From P52-10 sp041397365 (GTDB lineage Bacteria; Pseudomonadota; Alphaproteobacteria; Rhizobiales; Xanthobacteraceae), in NCBI GenBank assembly GCA_041397365.1, contig JAWKWT010000006.1, forward strand, positions 124,001 to 188,000: 64,000 nucleotides of DNA, written 5' to 3'. Within the stretch, counting starts at the first letter, position 1; every line of letters starts with the position of its first letter. Shown piece by piece: positions 18,523 through 26,682 of this stretch. The notes beneath the pieces were generated by a model. The model worked only from the letters and a program-made list of their open reading frames with translations. It was not told where the DNA came from and did not search any database. The position numbers were made by a program, and so were the translations under genes.

Positions 18523-18918
18523 TTACTGCGAACGCGGCACCGCAGGTTCGGCCGGAGCCTGCTTCTGCTCCTGCTGGCGCAGCGTGTCCAGGATGCCGCC
18601 GCTTCCGCCGCTGCTCAGGGGCGGCGCGGGCTGGGCCGGCTGCTGGGTGGTTGCGGGAGCGGCCGCGCCGTCGAGAATCGAGGTCGGCTGGCGGTTGAGG
18701 CCCGCGAGCCAGGACAGGAACAGGCTGGTGATGAAGAAGCCGATCGCCAGAAACGCCGTCGTCCGCGTCAAGAGATTCGCCGTGCCGCGGCCGGTCATGA
18801 AGCCGCCGCCCCCGCCGCCGCCCATGCCGAGGCCGCCGCCTTCGGAGCGTTGCAGCAGCACCACGCCGATCAGCGCGGTCACGATCATGAGGTGGATGAC
18901 GATAATGACAGTTTGCAT
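18523..18918 (-). CDS. secG: Preprotein translocase subunit SecG
   Basis: A 131-residue inner-membrane protein of the SecYEG channel. Two transmembrane helices lie at about residues 3-22 (VIIVIHLMIVTALIGVVLLQ) and 50-70. They are joined by the family's Gly-rich loop (GLGMGGGGGGGFMTGRG). The C-terminal 55 residues are Ala/Pro/Gln-rich and probably disordered, as in other alphaproteobacteria. The ATG at 18918 gives the canonical MQTVI start; an in-frame upstream ATG at 18972 is not supported. tpiA ends 130 bases upstream on the same strand. Confidence 0.93.
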   Translation of the reverse strand: MQTVIIVIHLMIVTALIGVVLLQRSEGGGLGMGGGGGGGFMTGRGTANLLTRTTAFLAIGFFITSLFLSWLAGLNRQPTSILDGAAAPATTQQPAQPAPPLSSGGSGGILDTLRQQEQKQAPAEPAVPRSQ

Positions 18919-19048
18919 GCGATGGAGTCCGGAGCGCGCCTCCGCCGCGTCAGGCGAAGGCAGGCGTCTCATTCGGGATTTGAATTCGCGCGCTCTCTAC
19001 ACGATCGGGGGGGCGATTGCCACCCCGCCGCTTGAGCCAGAGCGTGAT

Positions 19049-19804
19049 CTAGGAAACGGCCGAGGCGATCGCAAGGAAATCGGCGGCCTTCAGGCTGGCT
19101 CCGCCGATCAGCGCCCCATTGACGTTGGGCACCGCCAGCAGTTCCGCCGCGTTCGACGGTTTGACCGAGCCGCCATAGAGGATGCGCATCACGGCACCCT
19201 CCTCGCCGAATCGCTTTTTCAGCGTTTCGCGAATGAAACCATGCACTTGCTCGACGTCACTGACGGTCGGCGTCAACCCCGTCCCGATCGCCCAGACCGG
19301 CTCATAGGCGATCACCAGCGTCTTTGCCGTCGCGCCGTCCGGCAGCGAACCGGCAAGCTGGCGTCCCACCACATCGAGGGTTTTGCCGGCGTCGCGCTCG
19401 GCTTGCGTCTCGCCGACGCAGGCGATCGCCGTCAGCCCGGCGCGCCAGGCCGCCAAAACCTTGGCCTTTACGTCCGAATCCTGCTCGCCATGATCGGCAC
19501 GACGCTCCGAATGCCCGACGATGACAAACCATGCGCCGGCGTCCTTCAGCATTTCGGCGGAAACGTCGCCAGTATGCGCGCCGGATTCGGCCGCGTGGCA
19601 GTCCTGCCCGCCGATGGCGACGGCCGAGCCCCGCGCCCGCGTCGCAAAAGCCTGCACCAGCGTGGCCGGGGGACAGATCAGCAAATCAGCCTTCCGGGCG
19701 ACCGGGGCCGACGCGGCGATGATCGCCTGCAACTCCGCGCCGGAGGCCTTGAGGCCGTTCATCTTCCAATTGCCCGCGATCAGCGGGCGCTTTCGTGCGG
19801 ACAT
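19049..19804 (-). CDS. tpiA: Triosephosphate isomerase
   Basis: A 251-residue TIM-barrel glycolytic enzyme interconverting dihydroxyacetone phosphate and glyceraldehyde 3-phosphate. Active-site elements are all present: GNWKMNG with the catalytic Lys, IVGHSERR with the electrophilic His, AYEPVWAIGTG with the catalytic Glu, and the phosphate loop YGGSVKPSN followed by GALIGGASL. It is divergent from the PpiD-like gene across 243 bases, which should hold both promoters. Frame and length are intact. Confidence 0.97.
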   Translation of the reverse strand: MSARKRPLIAGNWKMNGLKASGAELQAIIAASAPVARKADLLICPPATLVQAFATRARGSAVAIGGQDCHAAESGAHTGDVSAEMLKDAGAWFVIVGHSERRADHGEQDSDVKAKVLAAWRAGLTAIACVGETQAERDAGKTLDVVGRQLAGSLPDGATAKTLVIAYEPVWAIGTGLTPTVSDVEQVHGFIRETLKKRFGEEGAVMRILYGGSVKPSNAAELLAVPNVNGALIGGASLKAADFLAIASAVS

Positions 19805-20047
19805 GATCGCTTCACCATCAAAGTGACGTTTAACAATGACGTGACGCCGCCGTTAGCAGAGCGCCCGCGCCCGCGCCAGTGCGGGCAGTCCCCGAATTGA
19901 GGTGACCAGCGGCGTTTTGACCCTGATCCTGCATCGCACCGCCACGGTTGCGGCTTAGGTCCCGCATCTTTATTATTCGGCGCAATCCTAGCGATCCCGA
20001 CATGGGTATCGCCTCTTTCCCATACTCCCACAGACAAAGTTGGACCT

Positions 20048-21973
20048 ATGCTTCGAGGAATTCGTACGGCCACTTCCGGCTGGCTCGGCAAATCCGTCAT
20101 GGCCGTCGTGATGGGCGTTCTGATCTTTTCATTCGCCATCTGGGGCGTCGCCGACGTTTTCAAGGGATTCGGGCAATCGACCGTGGCGAAGATCGGAGAT
20201 ACCGAAATCTCGATCGAGCAGTTCCGCCAGCTTTACAACGACCGCCTGCAACAGATCGGCCGTCAGGTCGGCCGGCCGCTGTCCTCGGCGCAGGCGCGCG
20301 CCTTCGGCCTGGATCAGCAGGTGCTCCAGCAATGGATGCTTGAATCGGCCATCGACGAAACCGCCAGGCGGATGCGGCTCGGCCAGTCCGACGCGGAAAT
20401 CGTCAAGATCATCCATAACGATCCGAATTTCGCCGGCGTGACCGGCCGGTTCGATTCGCAGCGCTTCAACCAGCTGATCCGCCAGTTCGGCTTCAACGAG
20501 CAGCGCTACATCGCCGAACAGCGCAAGCTGTCGATGCGCCGCCAGATTGCCGGCACCCTGACCAGCGGCATCGAGCCGCCGAAATCGCTGCTCGACGCGA
20601 TCCAGCGCTACCGCGACGAAACCCGTTCGATCGACTATCTGCAGCTCGGGGCCGAACAGGCGGGCAAGATCGATGACCCCTCGCCGGAGGCGCTTGCCAG
20701 CTATTTCGAGGAGCGCAAGACGCTGTTCCGCGCGCCCGAATACCGCAAGATCGCCGTCGCCATCCTGACCACGCAGGATCAGGCCAAATGGGCCGAAGTG
20801 TCGGACGCGGACGCCCGCAAGGCGTTCGAGGCGAGCAAGGCCCGATTCGAATCGCCGGAAAAGCGCCACGTCTTGCAGCTGGTGTTCCCGAACGCCGGCG
20901 ACGCCAGCGCCGCGCGCGAAAAACTCAGCAGCGGCACCTCGTTCGAGGACCTCGCCAAGGAGCGCGGGCTCGCCGCATCCGATTACGACCTCGGCGTGGT
21001 GACGCGCGAGGGCATTCTCGATCCGGCCGTGGCCGAAACCGCGTTCAAGCTGCCGGCGAACGAGCTGTCTCAACCCGTGCAGGGCCGGTTCGGCACGGTG
21101 CTGGTGAAGGTGTCGAAGATCGAGCCCGGCACGGTCGCGACCTACGAGCAGCACGCCCAGGCGATCAAGAGCGAGCTCGCGCTGGAGCGCGCGCGAGAGA
21201 CCATTCGCGACATCCACAACAAGATGGAGGACGAGCGTGGCGGCGGCGCGAACGTCATGGAGGCGGCGGCGAAAGCCGGTCTGCCGGTCGCGACCTTCGA
21301 GGCCGTCGACCGCTCCGGCCGCGGCCCCGATGGCCAGCCGGTCGCGGGCCTGCCGCCCACCATCGATATCGTCACCCCCGCTTTCGCCGCCGAGCCGGGC
21401 TCCGACAACGATCCGCTGCCGATCAACCGCGGACCGGGCGAGAGCGGCTATGTCTGGTTCGACGTGCTGGGCGTCACGCCCTCGCGCGAACGCACGCTGG
21501 ACGAGGCCAAGGATCGCGTGCTCGCCCGCTGGCGCGAGGACGAGATCGGCAAGCGCCTGCGCGCCAAGGCAGACGAGATGGTCGAGCAGTTGCGCAAGGG
21601 CGCGAAGCTCGCCGACCTCGCTCAGGCGGCCGGCGTGAAGGTCGACACCGTCCAGGGCTTCAAGCGCGGCGCGACCGTGCCGGGCATGAGCGCGGCCGGC
21701 GTCGAGGCGATCTTCACCGCAGCCAAGGGCGACGCCGGTGAGGCCGACGGCGCGCAGGCCGGTCATCGGACGGTGTATGTGGTGAAGGATATCGTCGAGC
21801 CGACCATCGATATGGCTTCCAGCCAGACCAAGGAACTGCGGGACAATATCGAGCGCACGCAGGCCGACGAGCAGATCGCGCAGTTCGTCTCGCGGCTGGA
21901 GAAGGACCTCGGCACCTCGGTGAACGCCACCGCGATGGCGCAGGCCACCGGCGCGCAGGCGGCGAATTTTTAA
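20048..21973 (+). CDS. PpiD-like membrane-anchored periplasmic peptidyl-prolyl isomerase
   Basis: A 641-residue SurA/PpiD-type foldase. One N-terminal transmembrane helix (about residues 16-36, VMAVVMGVLIFSFAIWGVAD) anchors it with the bulk in the periplasm. A SurA N-terminal-like helical chaperone region (about 45-200) follows, then a parvulin-like rotamase domain around residues 235-360 (RHVLQLVFPNAG, GLAASDYDLGVV, QGRFGTVLVKV), and a long C-terminal helical part. It probably assists outer-membrane protein folding. It is followed after 145 bases by trpD. A short palindrome (GCCCG/CGGGC, 22014-22029) after the stop lacks a U-run. Confidence 0.9.
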   Translation: MLRGIRTATSGWLGKSVMAVVMGVLIFSFAIWGVADVFKGFGQSTVAKIGDTEISIEQFRQLYNDRLQQIGRQVGRPLSSAQARAFGLDQQVLQQWMLESAIDETARRMRLGQSDAEIVKIIHNDPNFAGVTGRFDSQRFNQLIRQFGFNEQRYIAEQRKLSMRRQIAGTLTSGIEPPKSLLDAIQRYRDETRSIDYLQLGAEQAGKIDDPSPEALASYFEERKTLFRAPEYRKIAVAILTTQDQAKWAEVSDADARKAFEASKARFESPEKRHVLQLVFPNAGDASAAREKLSSGTSFEDLAKERGLAASDYDLGVVTREGILDPAVAETAFKLPANELSQPVQGRFGTVLVKVSKIEPGTVATYEQHAQAIKSELALERARETIRDIHNKMEDERGGGANVMEAAAKAGLPVATFEAVDRSGRGPDGQPVAGLPPTIDIVTPAFAAEPGSDNDPLPINRGPGESGYVWFDVLGVTPSRERTLDEAKDRVLARWREDEIGKRLRAKADEMVEQLRKGAKLADLAQAAGVKVDTVQGFKRGATVPGMSAAGVEAIFTAAKGDAGEADGAQAGHRTVYVVKDIVEPTIDMASSQTKELRDNIERTQADEQIAQFVSRLEKDLGTSVNATAMAQATGAQAANF

Positions 21974-22118
21974 GCGCCTCCTGACCGCATCGAAGCGCGA
22001 TTCCGATGGTCATGCCCGTTCGCACGGGCTTGACCGTCGTTGCCTGTCCAAAGGTTTCCCCGGTCGGAAATCGATTATGACCGGGCTCATATCGTCTGCC
22101 GGGGCCGGAATTTGCGTG

Positions 22119-23131
22119 ATGGATGATCTCAAGACACTGATCGGGAAAGTGGCGACGGGCGCGGCCCTGACGCGGCAGGAATCGGCCATGGCCTTCGACC
22201 GCATGATGTCCGGCGAGGCGACCCCGTCGCAGATGGGCGGGCTGTTGATGGCGCTGCGCGTGCGCGGCGAGACCATCGACGAGATCACCGGCGCGGTGTC
22301 GGCGATGCGCGCGCGCATGCTGACTGTCGCGGCCCCGCCGATGCGGTCGATATCGTCGGCACCGGCGGCGACGGCTCGGGCTCGGTCAACGTCTCGACCT
22401 GCGCGTCTTTCATCGTCGCGGGCGCGGGCGTGCCGGTGGCAAAGCACGGCAACCGCGCGCTGTCCTCGAAATCCGGCGCGGCCGACGTGCTCGCCGCCCT
22501 CGGCGTCAATATCGAACTCTCGCCCGAACAGGTCGGGCGCTGCATCGGCGAGGCCGGCATCGGCTTCATGTTCGCGCCGACGCATCATCCGGCGATGCGC
22601 AATGTCGGGCCGACGCGCGTGGAACTCGCGACCCGCACGATCTTCAATCTTTTGGGGCCGCTCTCCAATCCCGCCGGCGTCAAGCGTCAGATGGTCGGCG
22701 TGTTCTCGCGGCAATGGGTGCTGCCGCTGGCGGAGGTGCTGAAGAACCTCGGCGCGGAATCGGTCTGGGTCGTGCACGGCTCGGACGGTCTCGACGAAAT
22801 CACCCTCACCGGCCCAACCACTGTCGCCGCGCTCGAAAACGGCAACATCCGCAGCTTCGACGTTTCCCCTGCTGATGCCGGCCTGCCGCTCGCGGATTCG
22901 GAAGCGCTTAAGGGCGGCGACGCGGCCGCCAATGCGGTCGCGCTGCGCGGCGTGCTCGACGGCAAGCCTTCCGCCTATCGCAACGTTGCGCTGTTGAATG
23001 CGGCTGCGGCCTTCATTGTCGCCGGCAAGGCGAAGGATCTGAAGGAAGGCGTTGCGCTGGGCGTCAAATCGCTCGACAGCGGCGCGGCGCTGGAGCGGTT
23101 GCAGCGCCTCATTGCCGTCTCGAACGGCTGA
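22119..23131 (+). CDS. trpD: Anthranilate phosphoribosyltransferase, interrupted by one frameshift
   Basis: TrpD transfers phosphoribosyl to anthranilate, the second step of tryptophan synthesis. The N-terminal helical domain is read from 22119 (MDDLKTLIGKVATG, SQMGGLLMALRVRGET). The PRPP-binding glycine loop (VGTGGDGSGSVNVST) and the rest (KHGNRALSSKSG, GFMFAPTHHPAM, TIFNLLGPLSNP) lie in a different frame ending at 23131. Restoring one C in the run at 22333-22336 joins the two halves as AAPADAVDIVGTGG. That makes a 338-residue protein of normal length. A sequencing error is the likely cause. trpC starts 12 bases after the stop. Confidence 0.92.
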
Positions 23132-23142
23132 CAGGATTTTTC

Positions 23143-23964
23143 ATGGCCGATATCCTGACCAAGATCGAAGCCTACAAGCGCGAGGAGATCGCCGCCGCCA
23201 AGCGCGCGCGGCCATTGCCGGAGCTGGAAGCCGCCGCCAAGGCCGCCTCCGCCCCGCGCGGTTTTTTGCGCGCCATCCGTGGAAAATTGGCGAACGGCGA
23301 CACCGCGCTGATCGCCGAGATCAAGAAGGCGTCGCCCTCGAAGGGGCTGATCCGCGCCGATTTCGATCCGCCCGCTCTCGCCCGCGCCTATGAGGCTGGC
23401 GGGGCGGCCTGCCTGTCGGTGCTCACCGACGCGCCGTCGTTCCAGGGCAGCCTGGATTACATGGTCGCCTCGCGCGCCGCCGTGTCGCTGCCGGTGCTGC
23501 GCAAGGATTTCATCTACGACATTTATCAGGTGGTCGAGGCGCGCGCGCATGGCGCGGACTGCATCCTCATCATCATGGCCGCGCTCGACGATGCGCTCGC
23601 CAAGGACATCGAGGATGCGGCGCTCGCGCTGGGCATGGACGTGCTGCTCGAAGTCCACGACCGCGCCGAACTCGACCGCGCGCTGAAATTGCGCTCGCCG
23701 CTGGTCGGCGTGAACAACCGCAACCTGCGCACCTTCGAGACGACGCTCGCCACCTCGGAGCAGCTCGCGCCGCTGATCCCGGCCGAGCGCATAGCCGTCG
23801 GCGAAAGCGGCATCTTCACGCCGGCCGACCTCGCCCGTCTCGCGCATGTCGGCATGTCGACCTTCCTCGTCGGCGAAAGCCTGATGCGGCAGGCGGACGT
23901 GACCGCCGCCACGCGGACATTGCTTGGGCGCGATGCCAGCCTGCACGCGACTGGAACGCACTGA
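23143..23964 (+). CDS. trpC: Indole-3-glycerol phosphate synthase
   Basis: A 273-residue TIM-barrel enzyme closing the indole ring from carboxyphenylaminodeoxyribulose phosphate. Signature pieces are LIAEIKKASPSKGLI with the catalytic Lys and Glu, LSVLTDAPSFQGS, LRKDFIYDIYQV (second catalytic Lys), LLEVHDRAEL, GVNNRNLRTF and AVGESGIFTPAD. It is separate from trpF, as in other alphaproteobacteria. The gene is coupled to trpD upstream (12 bases) and moaC downstream (4 bases), forming a mixed tryptophan-molybdopterin operon. Confidence 0.96.
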   Translation: MADILTKIEAYKREEIAAAKRARPLPELEAAAKAASAPRGFLRAIRGKLANGDTALIAEIKKASPSKGLIRADFDPPALARAYEAGGAACLSVLTDAPSFQGSLDYMVASRAAVSLPVLRKDFIYDIYQVVEARAHGADCILIIMAALDDALAKDIEDAALALGMDVLLEVHDRAELDRALKLRSPLVGVNNRNLRTFETTLATSEQLAPLIPAERIAVGESGIFTPADLARLAHVGMSTFLVGESLMRQADVTAATRTLLGRDASLHATGTH

Positions 23965-23967
23965 GCC

Positions 23968-24471
23968 ATGGCCGGCAAGCGCACGGGGCCAAAACCGAAG
24001 CTCACGCATATCGGCGCGACCGGCGAAGCGCGCATGGTCGATGTCGCCGCCAAGCCCGTCACCGCGCGGCTCGCGATCGCCGAAGGCGTCGTCATCATGC
24101 GCAAAGCGACGCTGGATCTCATCCTCACCGGCAATGCGAAAAAGGGCGACGTGCTGGGAGCCGCGCGGATCGCCGCGATCATGGCGGCCAAGCGCACGCA
24201 TGAACTGATCCCGCTGTGCCATCCGCTGCTGCTGTCGAAGGTTCAGGTGGATATCGAACCCGACAAAAAAATTCCCGGCTGCCGCGTGCGCGCCACCGTT
24301 CAAGTCTCCGGCCAGACCGGCGTGGAGATGGAGGCGCTGACGGCGGTGTCGGTCGGCTGCCTGACGATCTATGACATGGTGAAGGCGGTCGATCGCGGCA
24401 TCCGCATCGAGGCCATCCGCCTGATCGAGAAGCGCGGCGGCAAGTCCGGTGTCTTCAAGTCAAAGGACTAG
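23968..24471 (+). CDS. moaC: Cyclic pyranopterin monophosphate synthase MoaC
   Basis: A 167-residue enzyme acting with MoaA to convert the GTP-derived precursor to cyclic pyranopterin monophosphate in molybdenum-cofactor synthesis. Conserved blocks are EARMVDVAAKPVT, the active-site RTHELIPLCHPL, and TGVEMEALTAVSV ending in IYDMVKAVDRG. It starts 4 bases after trpC and ends 5 bases before moeA; translation is probably coupled. The length is canonical. Confidence 0.96.
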   Translation: MAGKRTGPKPKLTHIGATGEARMVDVAAKPVTARLAIAEGVVIMRKATLDLILTGNAKKGDVLGAARIAAIMAAKRTHELIPLCHPLLLSKVQVDIEPDKKIPGCRVRATVQVSGQTGVEMEALTAVSVGCLTIYDMVKAVDRGIRIEAIRLIEKRGGKSGVFKSKD

Positions 24472-24475
24472 ACCC

Positions 24476-25684
24476 ATGGCGCTGATGCCGCTTGCCAAAG
24501 CGATCGAGGCGGTGCTCGACGGCGCGCAGGGCCTGTCGGAAGAGCCCGTCGCGCTCGATGACGCAGCAGGCCGCGTGCTCGCGCGCGATGTCGCGGCCAC
24601 GCGCACGCAACCGCCGGACGACATGTCGGCGATGGACGGCTACGCGGCCCGTGCGGCTGATGCGACGCCGGGCGCGCGGCTGCGCGTGATCGGCGAAGGC
24701 GCGGCCGGAAAACCCTTCGGGCAAAGCCTTCAAGCCGGCGAGGCGGTGCGCATCTTCACCGGCGGCGTCATTCCAGCCGGCGCGGACGCCGTCGTCATCC
24801 AGGAAGACACGACACGCGACGGCGACCGGGTCGTCGTCAACGAGGCGGCGAGTCTTGGTAAAAACATCCGCCGCGCCGGCATCGATTTCCGCGAGGGCGA
24901 AACGCTGCTGAAGCGCGCGCACCGGCTGCGCGACCGCGACCTCGCGCTCGCCGCCGCGATGAATCACGCGACGCTCCCGGTGCATCGCCGTCCGAGCGTC
25001 GCGCTGCTCGCGACCGGCGACGAACTCGTCATGCCGGGCAGCGTCCCCGGCCCCGGCCAGATCGTCTATTCGAACGGCTATATGCTGCGGGCGCTCGCCC
25101 GGCACGAAGGCGCGCGGACGCATGATCTCGGCATCGCCCGCGACACGATGGAGGACACGCGCGCGAAGGTCCGCAGCGCGATCGACAGCGGCGTCGATAT
25201 TCTTGTCACCACCGGCGGCGCGTCGGTCGGCGACCACGACCTCGTCCAGGAGGCGCTGGTGGCCGAAGGCGTCGAGATGTCCTTCTGGAAGATCGCCATG
25301 CGGCCCGGCAAGCCGATGATGCACGGCCGGCGCGGAGGCTTGCGCGTGCTCGGCCTGCCCGGAAATCCGGTTTCATCCTATGTCTGCGCGATCCTGTTTC
25401 TCGTGCCGCTGATCCGCGCCCTCTCCGGCCGCACGGACATCGCCCATCTATTCGAAACGGCGACGCTCGGGCGCGACGTGCCGGAAAATGACCAGCGCGA
25501 GGACTACCTTCGCGCGGCGCTCTCGCGGGATGCGGGCGGCGCGCTGATCGCAACGCCGGTCAGCCATCAAGATTCGTCGATGCTGGCGAACCTTTCGCGC
25601 GCCGACGCCCTGATCGTCCGCCCGCCGCACGCGCCGGCGGCGAAAGCCGGCAAGCTTTGCCAAGTGCTGCGCCTGCCGGCCTGA
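24476..25684 (+). CDS. moeA: Molybdopterin molybdenumtransferase MoeA
   Basis: A 402-residue enzyme inserting molybdate into adenylylated molybdopterin. N-terminal PPDDMSAMDGYA, IFTGGVIPAGADAVV and the molybdopterin-binding domain motif TTGGASVGDHD followed by MRPGKPM and GLPGNPVSS are all diagnostic. The start at 24476 places ATG 5 bases after the moaC stop and yields MALMPL; a longer in-frame ORF begins inside moaC. It is last in trpD-trpC-moaC-moeA; lexA follows after 286 bases with its own SOS-controlled promoter region. Confidence 0.96.
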   Translation: MALMPLAKAIEAVLDGAQGLSEEPVALDDAAGRVLARDVAATRTQPPDDMSAMDGYAARAADATPGARLRVIGEGAAGKPFGQSLQAGEAVRIFTGGVIPAGADAVVIQEDTTRDGDRVVVNEAASLGKNIRRAGIDFREGETLLKRAHRLRDRDLALAAAMNHATLPVHRRPSVALLATGDELVMPGSVPGPGQIVYSNGYMLRALARHEGARTHDLGIARDTMEDTRAKVRSAIDSGVDILVTTGGASVGDHDLVQEALVAEGVEMSFWKIAMRPGKPMMHGRRGGLRVLGLPGNPVSSYVCAILFLVPLIRALSGRTDIAHLFETATLGRDVPENDQREDYLRAALSRDAGGALIATPVSHQDSSMLANLSRADALIVRPPHAPAAKAGKLCQVLRLPA

Positions 25685-25748
25685 GATTTTCCTCTCAGGA
25701 TTTTCTTGATGGGAATTTCGACCGTTGACCGAAAATTAAGTGCTTGCG

Positions 25749-25763
25749 GAACACATATGGAAC
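25749..25763 (+). promoter_or_regulatory. LexA (SOS) box upstream of lexA
   Basis: GAAC-ACATATG-GAAC is an exact match to the alphaproteobacterial SOS box GAAC-N7-GAAC, 207 bases before lexA. It falls between a possible -35 (CTTGCG, 25743-25748) and -10 (TATAGT, 25765-25770), where repressor binding would block polymerase. Further half-sites follow: GTTC at 25775 with a degenerate partner GTTT at 25786, and GAAC at 25811, 25817 and 25827. Autoregulation of lexA through such a box is well established; the promoter assignment is inferred. Confidence 0.8.
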
Positions 25764-25970
25764 ATATAGTGTCCGTTCATGATTTGTTTTCCGGATTTCG
25801 GCTTGTGCTGGAACCGGAACAGACACGAACCGGGCAACCGGAAGCATGCACCGAACAGAACCGCCGAGCACGGCCGCCGGGCTCCGGCGATCCGAAAACG
25901 CGGTCCAAACGCGAAAGAGTGAGCCGGCCCCGGCCATCTGTCGCTGGCGAGATTCGAGGACGAAGCCGAG

Positions 25971-26669
25971 ATGCTGACGCGCAAGCAATACGAACTCCTG
26001 CGGTTCATCAACGGACGGCTGAAAGAGGCCGGCGTTCCTCCCTCCTTCGACGAGATGAAGGATGCGCTCGATCTGCGTTCGAAGTCGGGCATTCATCGTC
26101 TTATCACGGCGCTTGAGGAGCGCGGCTTCATTCGCCGCCTGCCGAACCGCGCGCGCGCCATCGAGGTCATCAAGCTGCCCGAACAGGCGGCCGGCGCGCC
26201 CGGCAACGGCCGGAGGGGATTCACCCCGAACGTCATCGAGGGCAATCTCGGCAAGGTCCGCACGATCTCTGAGGATGACGGCGGCCGGCCCGTCGCCATT
26301 CCGGTGATGGGGCGGATCGCGGCCGGCACGCCGATCGAGGCGTTGCAGACCCGCAGCCACACCATCAACGTGCCGCCGGAAATGCTCGGCGCGGGCGATC
26401 ATTACGCGCTGGAGGTCCGGGGCGATTCGATGATGGAGGCCGGCATCCTCGACGGTGACATCGCCATGATCCAGCGGACCGAATCGGCCGACACCGGCGA
26501 CATCGTGGTGGCGCTGATCGACGAGGAGGAAGCGACGCTGAAGCGGTTCCGCCGGAAGAATGCCTCGATCGCTCTGGAGCCGGCGAACGCGGCCTATGAG
26601 GTCCGCATCCTGCCGCCGAACCGCGTGCGCATTCAGGGCAAGCTGGTCAGCATCTTCCGGAAATACTGA
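25971..26669 (+). CDS. lexA: SOS-response transcriptional repressor LexA
   Basis: A 232-residue repressor that cleaves itself when RecA is activated. The N-terminal winged helix (MLTRKQYELLRFINGRL, RSKSGIHRLITALEERGFI) binds DNA. A linker leads to the cleavage site Ala-Gly in GRIAAGTPIEA, then the S24-type peptidase domain with the nucleophile Ser in RGDSMMEAG and the general-base Lys in ATLKRF. The long leader (286 bases from moeA) contains an SOS box, consistent with autoregulation. comEC converges 13 bases downstream on the other strand. Confidence 0.97.
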   Translation: MLTRKQYELLRFINGRLKEAGVPPSFDEMKDALDLRSKSGIHRLITALEERGFIRRLPNRARAIEVIKLPEQAAGAPGNGRRGFTPNVIEGNLGKVRTISEDDGGRPVAIPVMGRIAAGTPIEALQTRSHTINVPPEMLGAGDHYALEVRGDSMMEAGILDGDIAMIQRTESADTGDIVVALIDEEEATLKRFRRKNASIALEPANAAYEVRILPPNRVRIQGKLVSIFRKY

Positions 26670-26682
26670 GGACGATCCCGCG

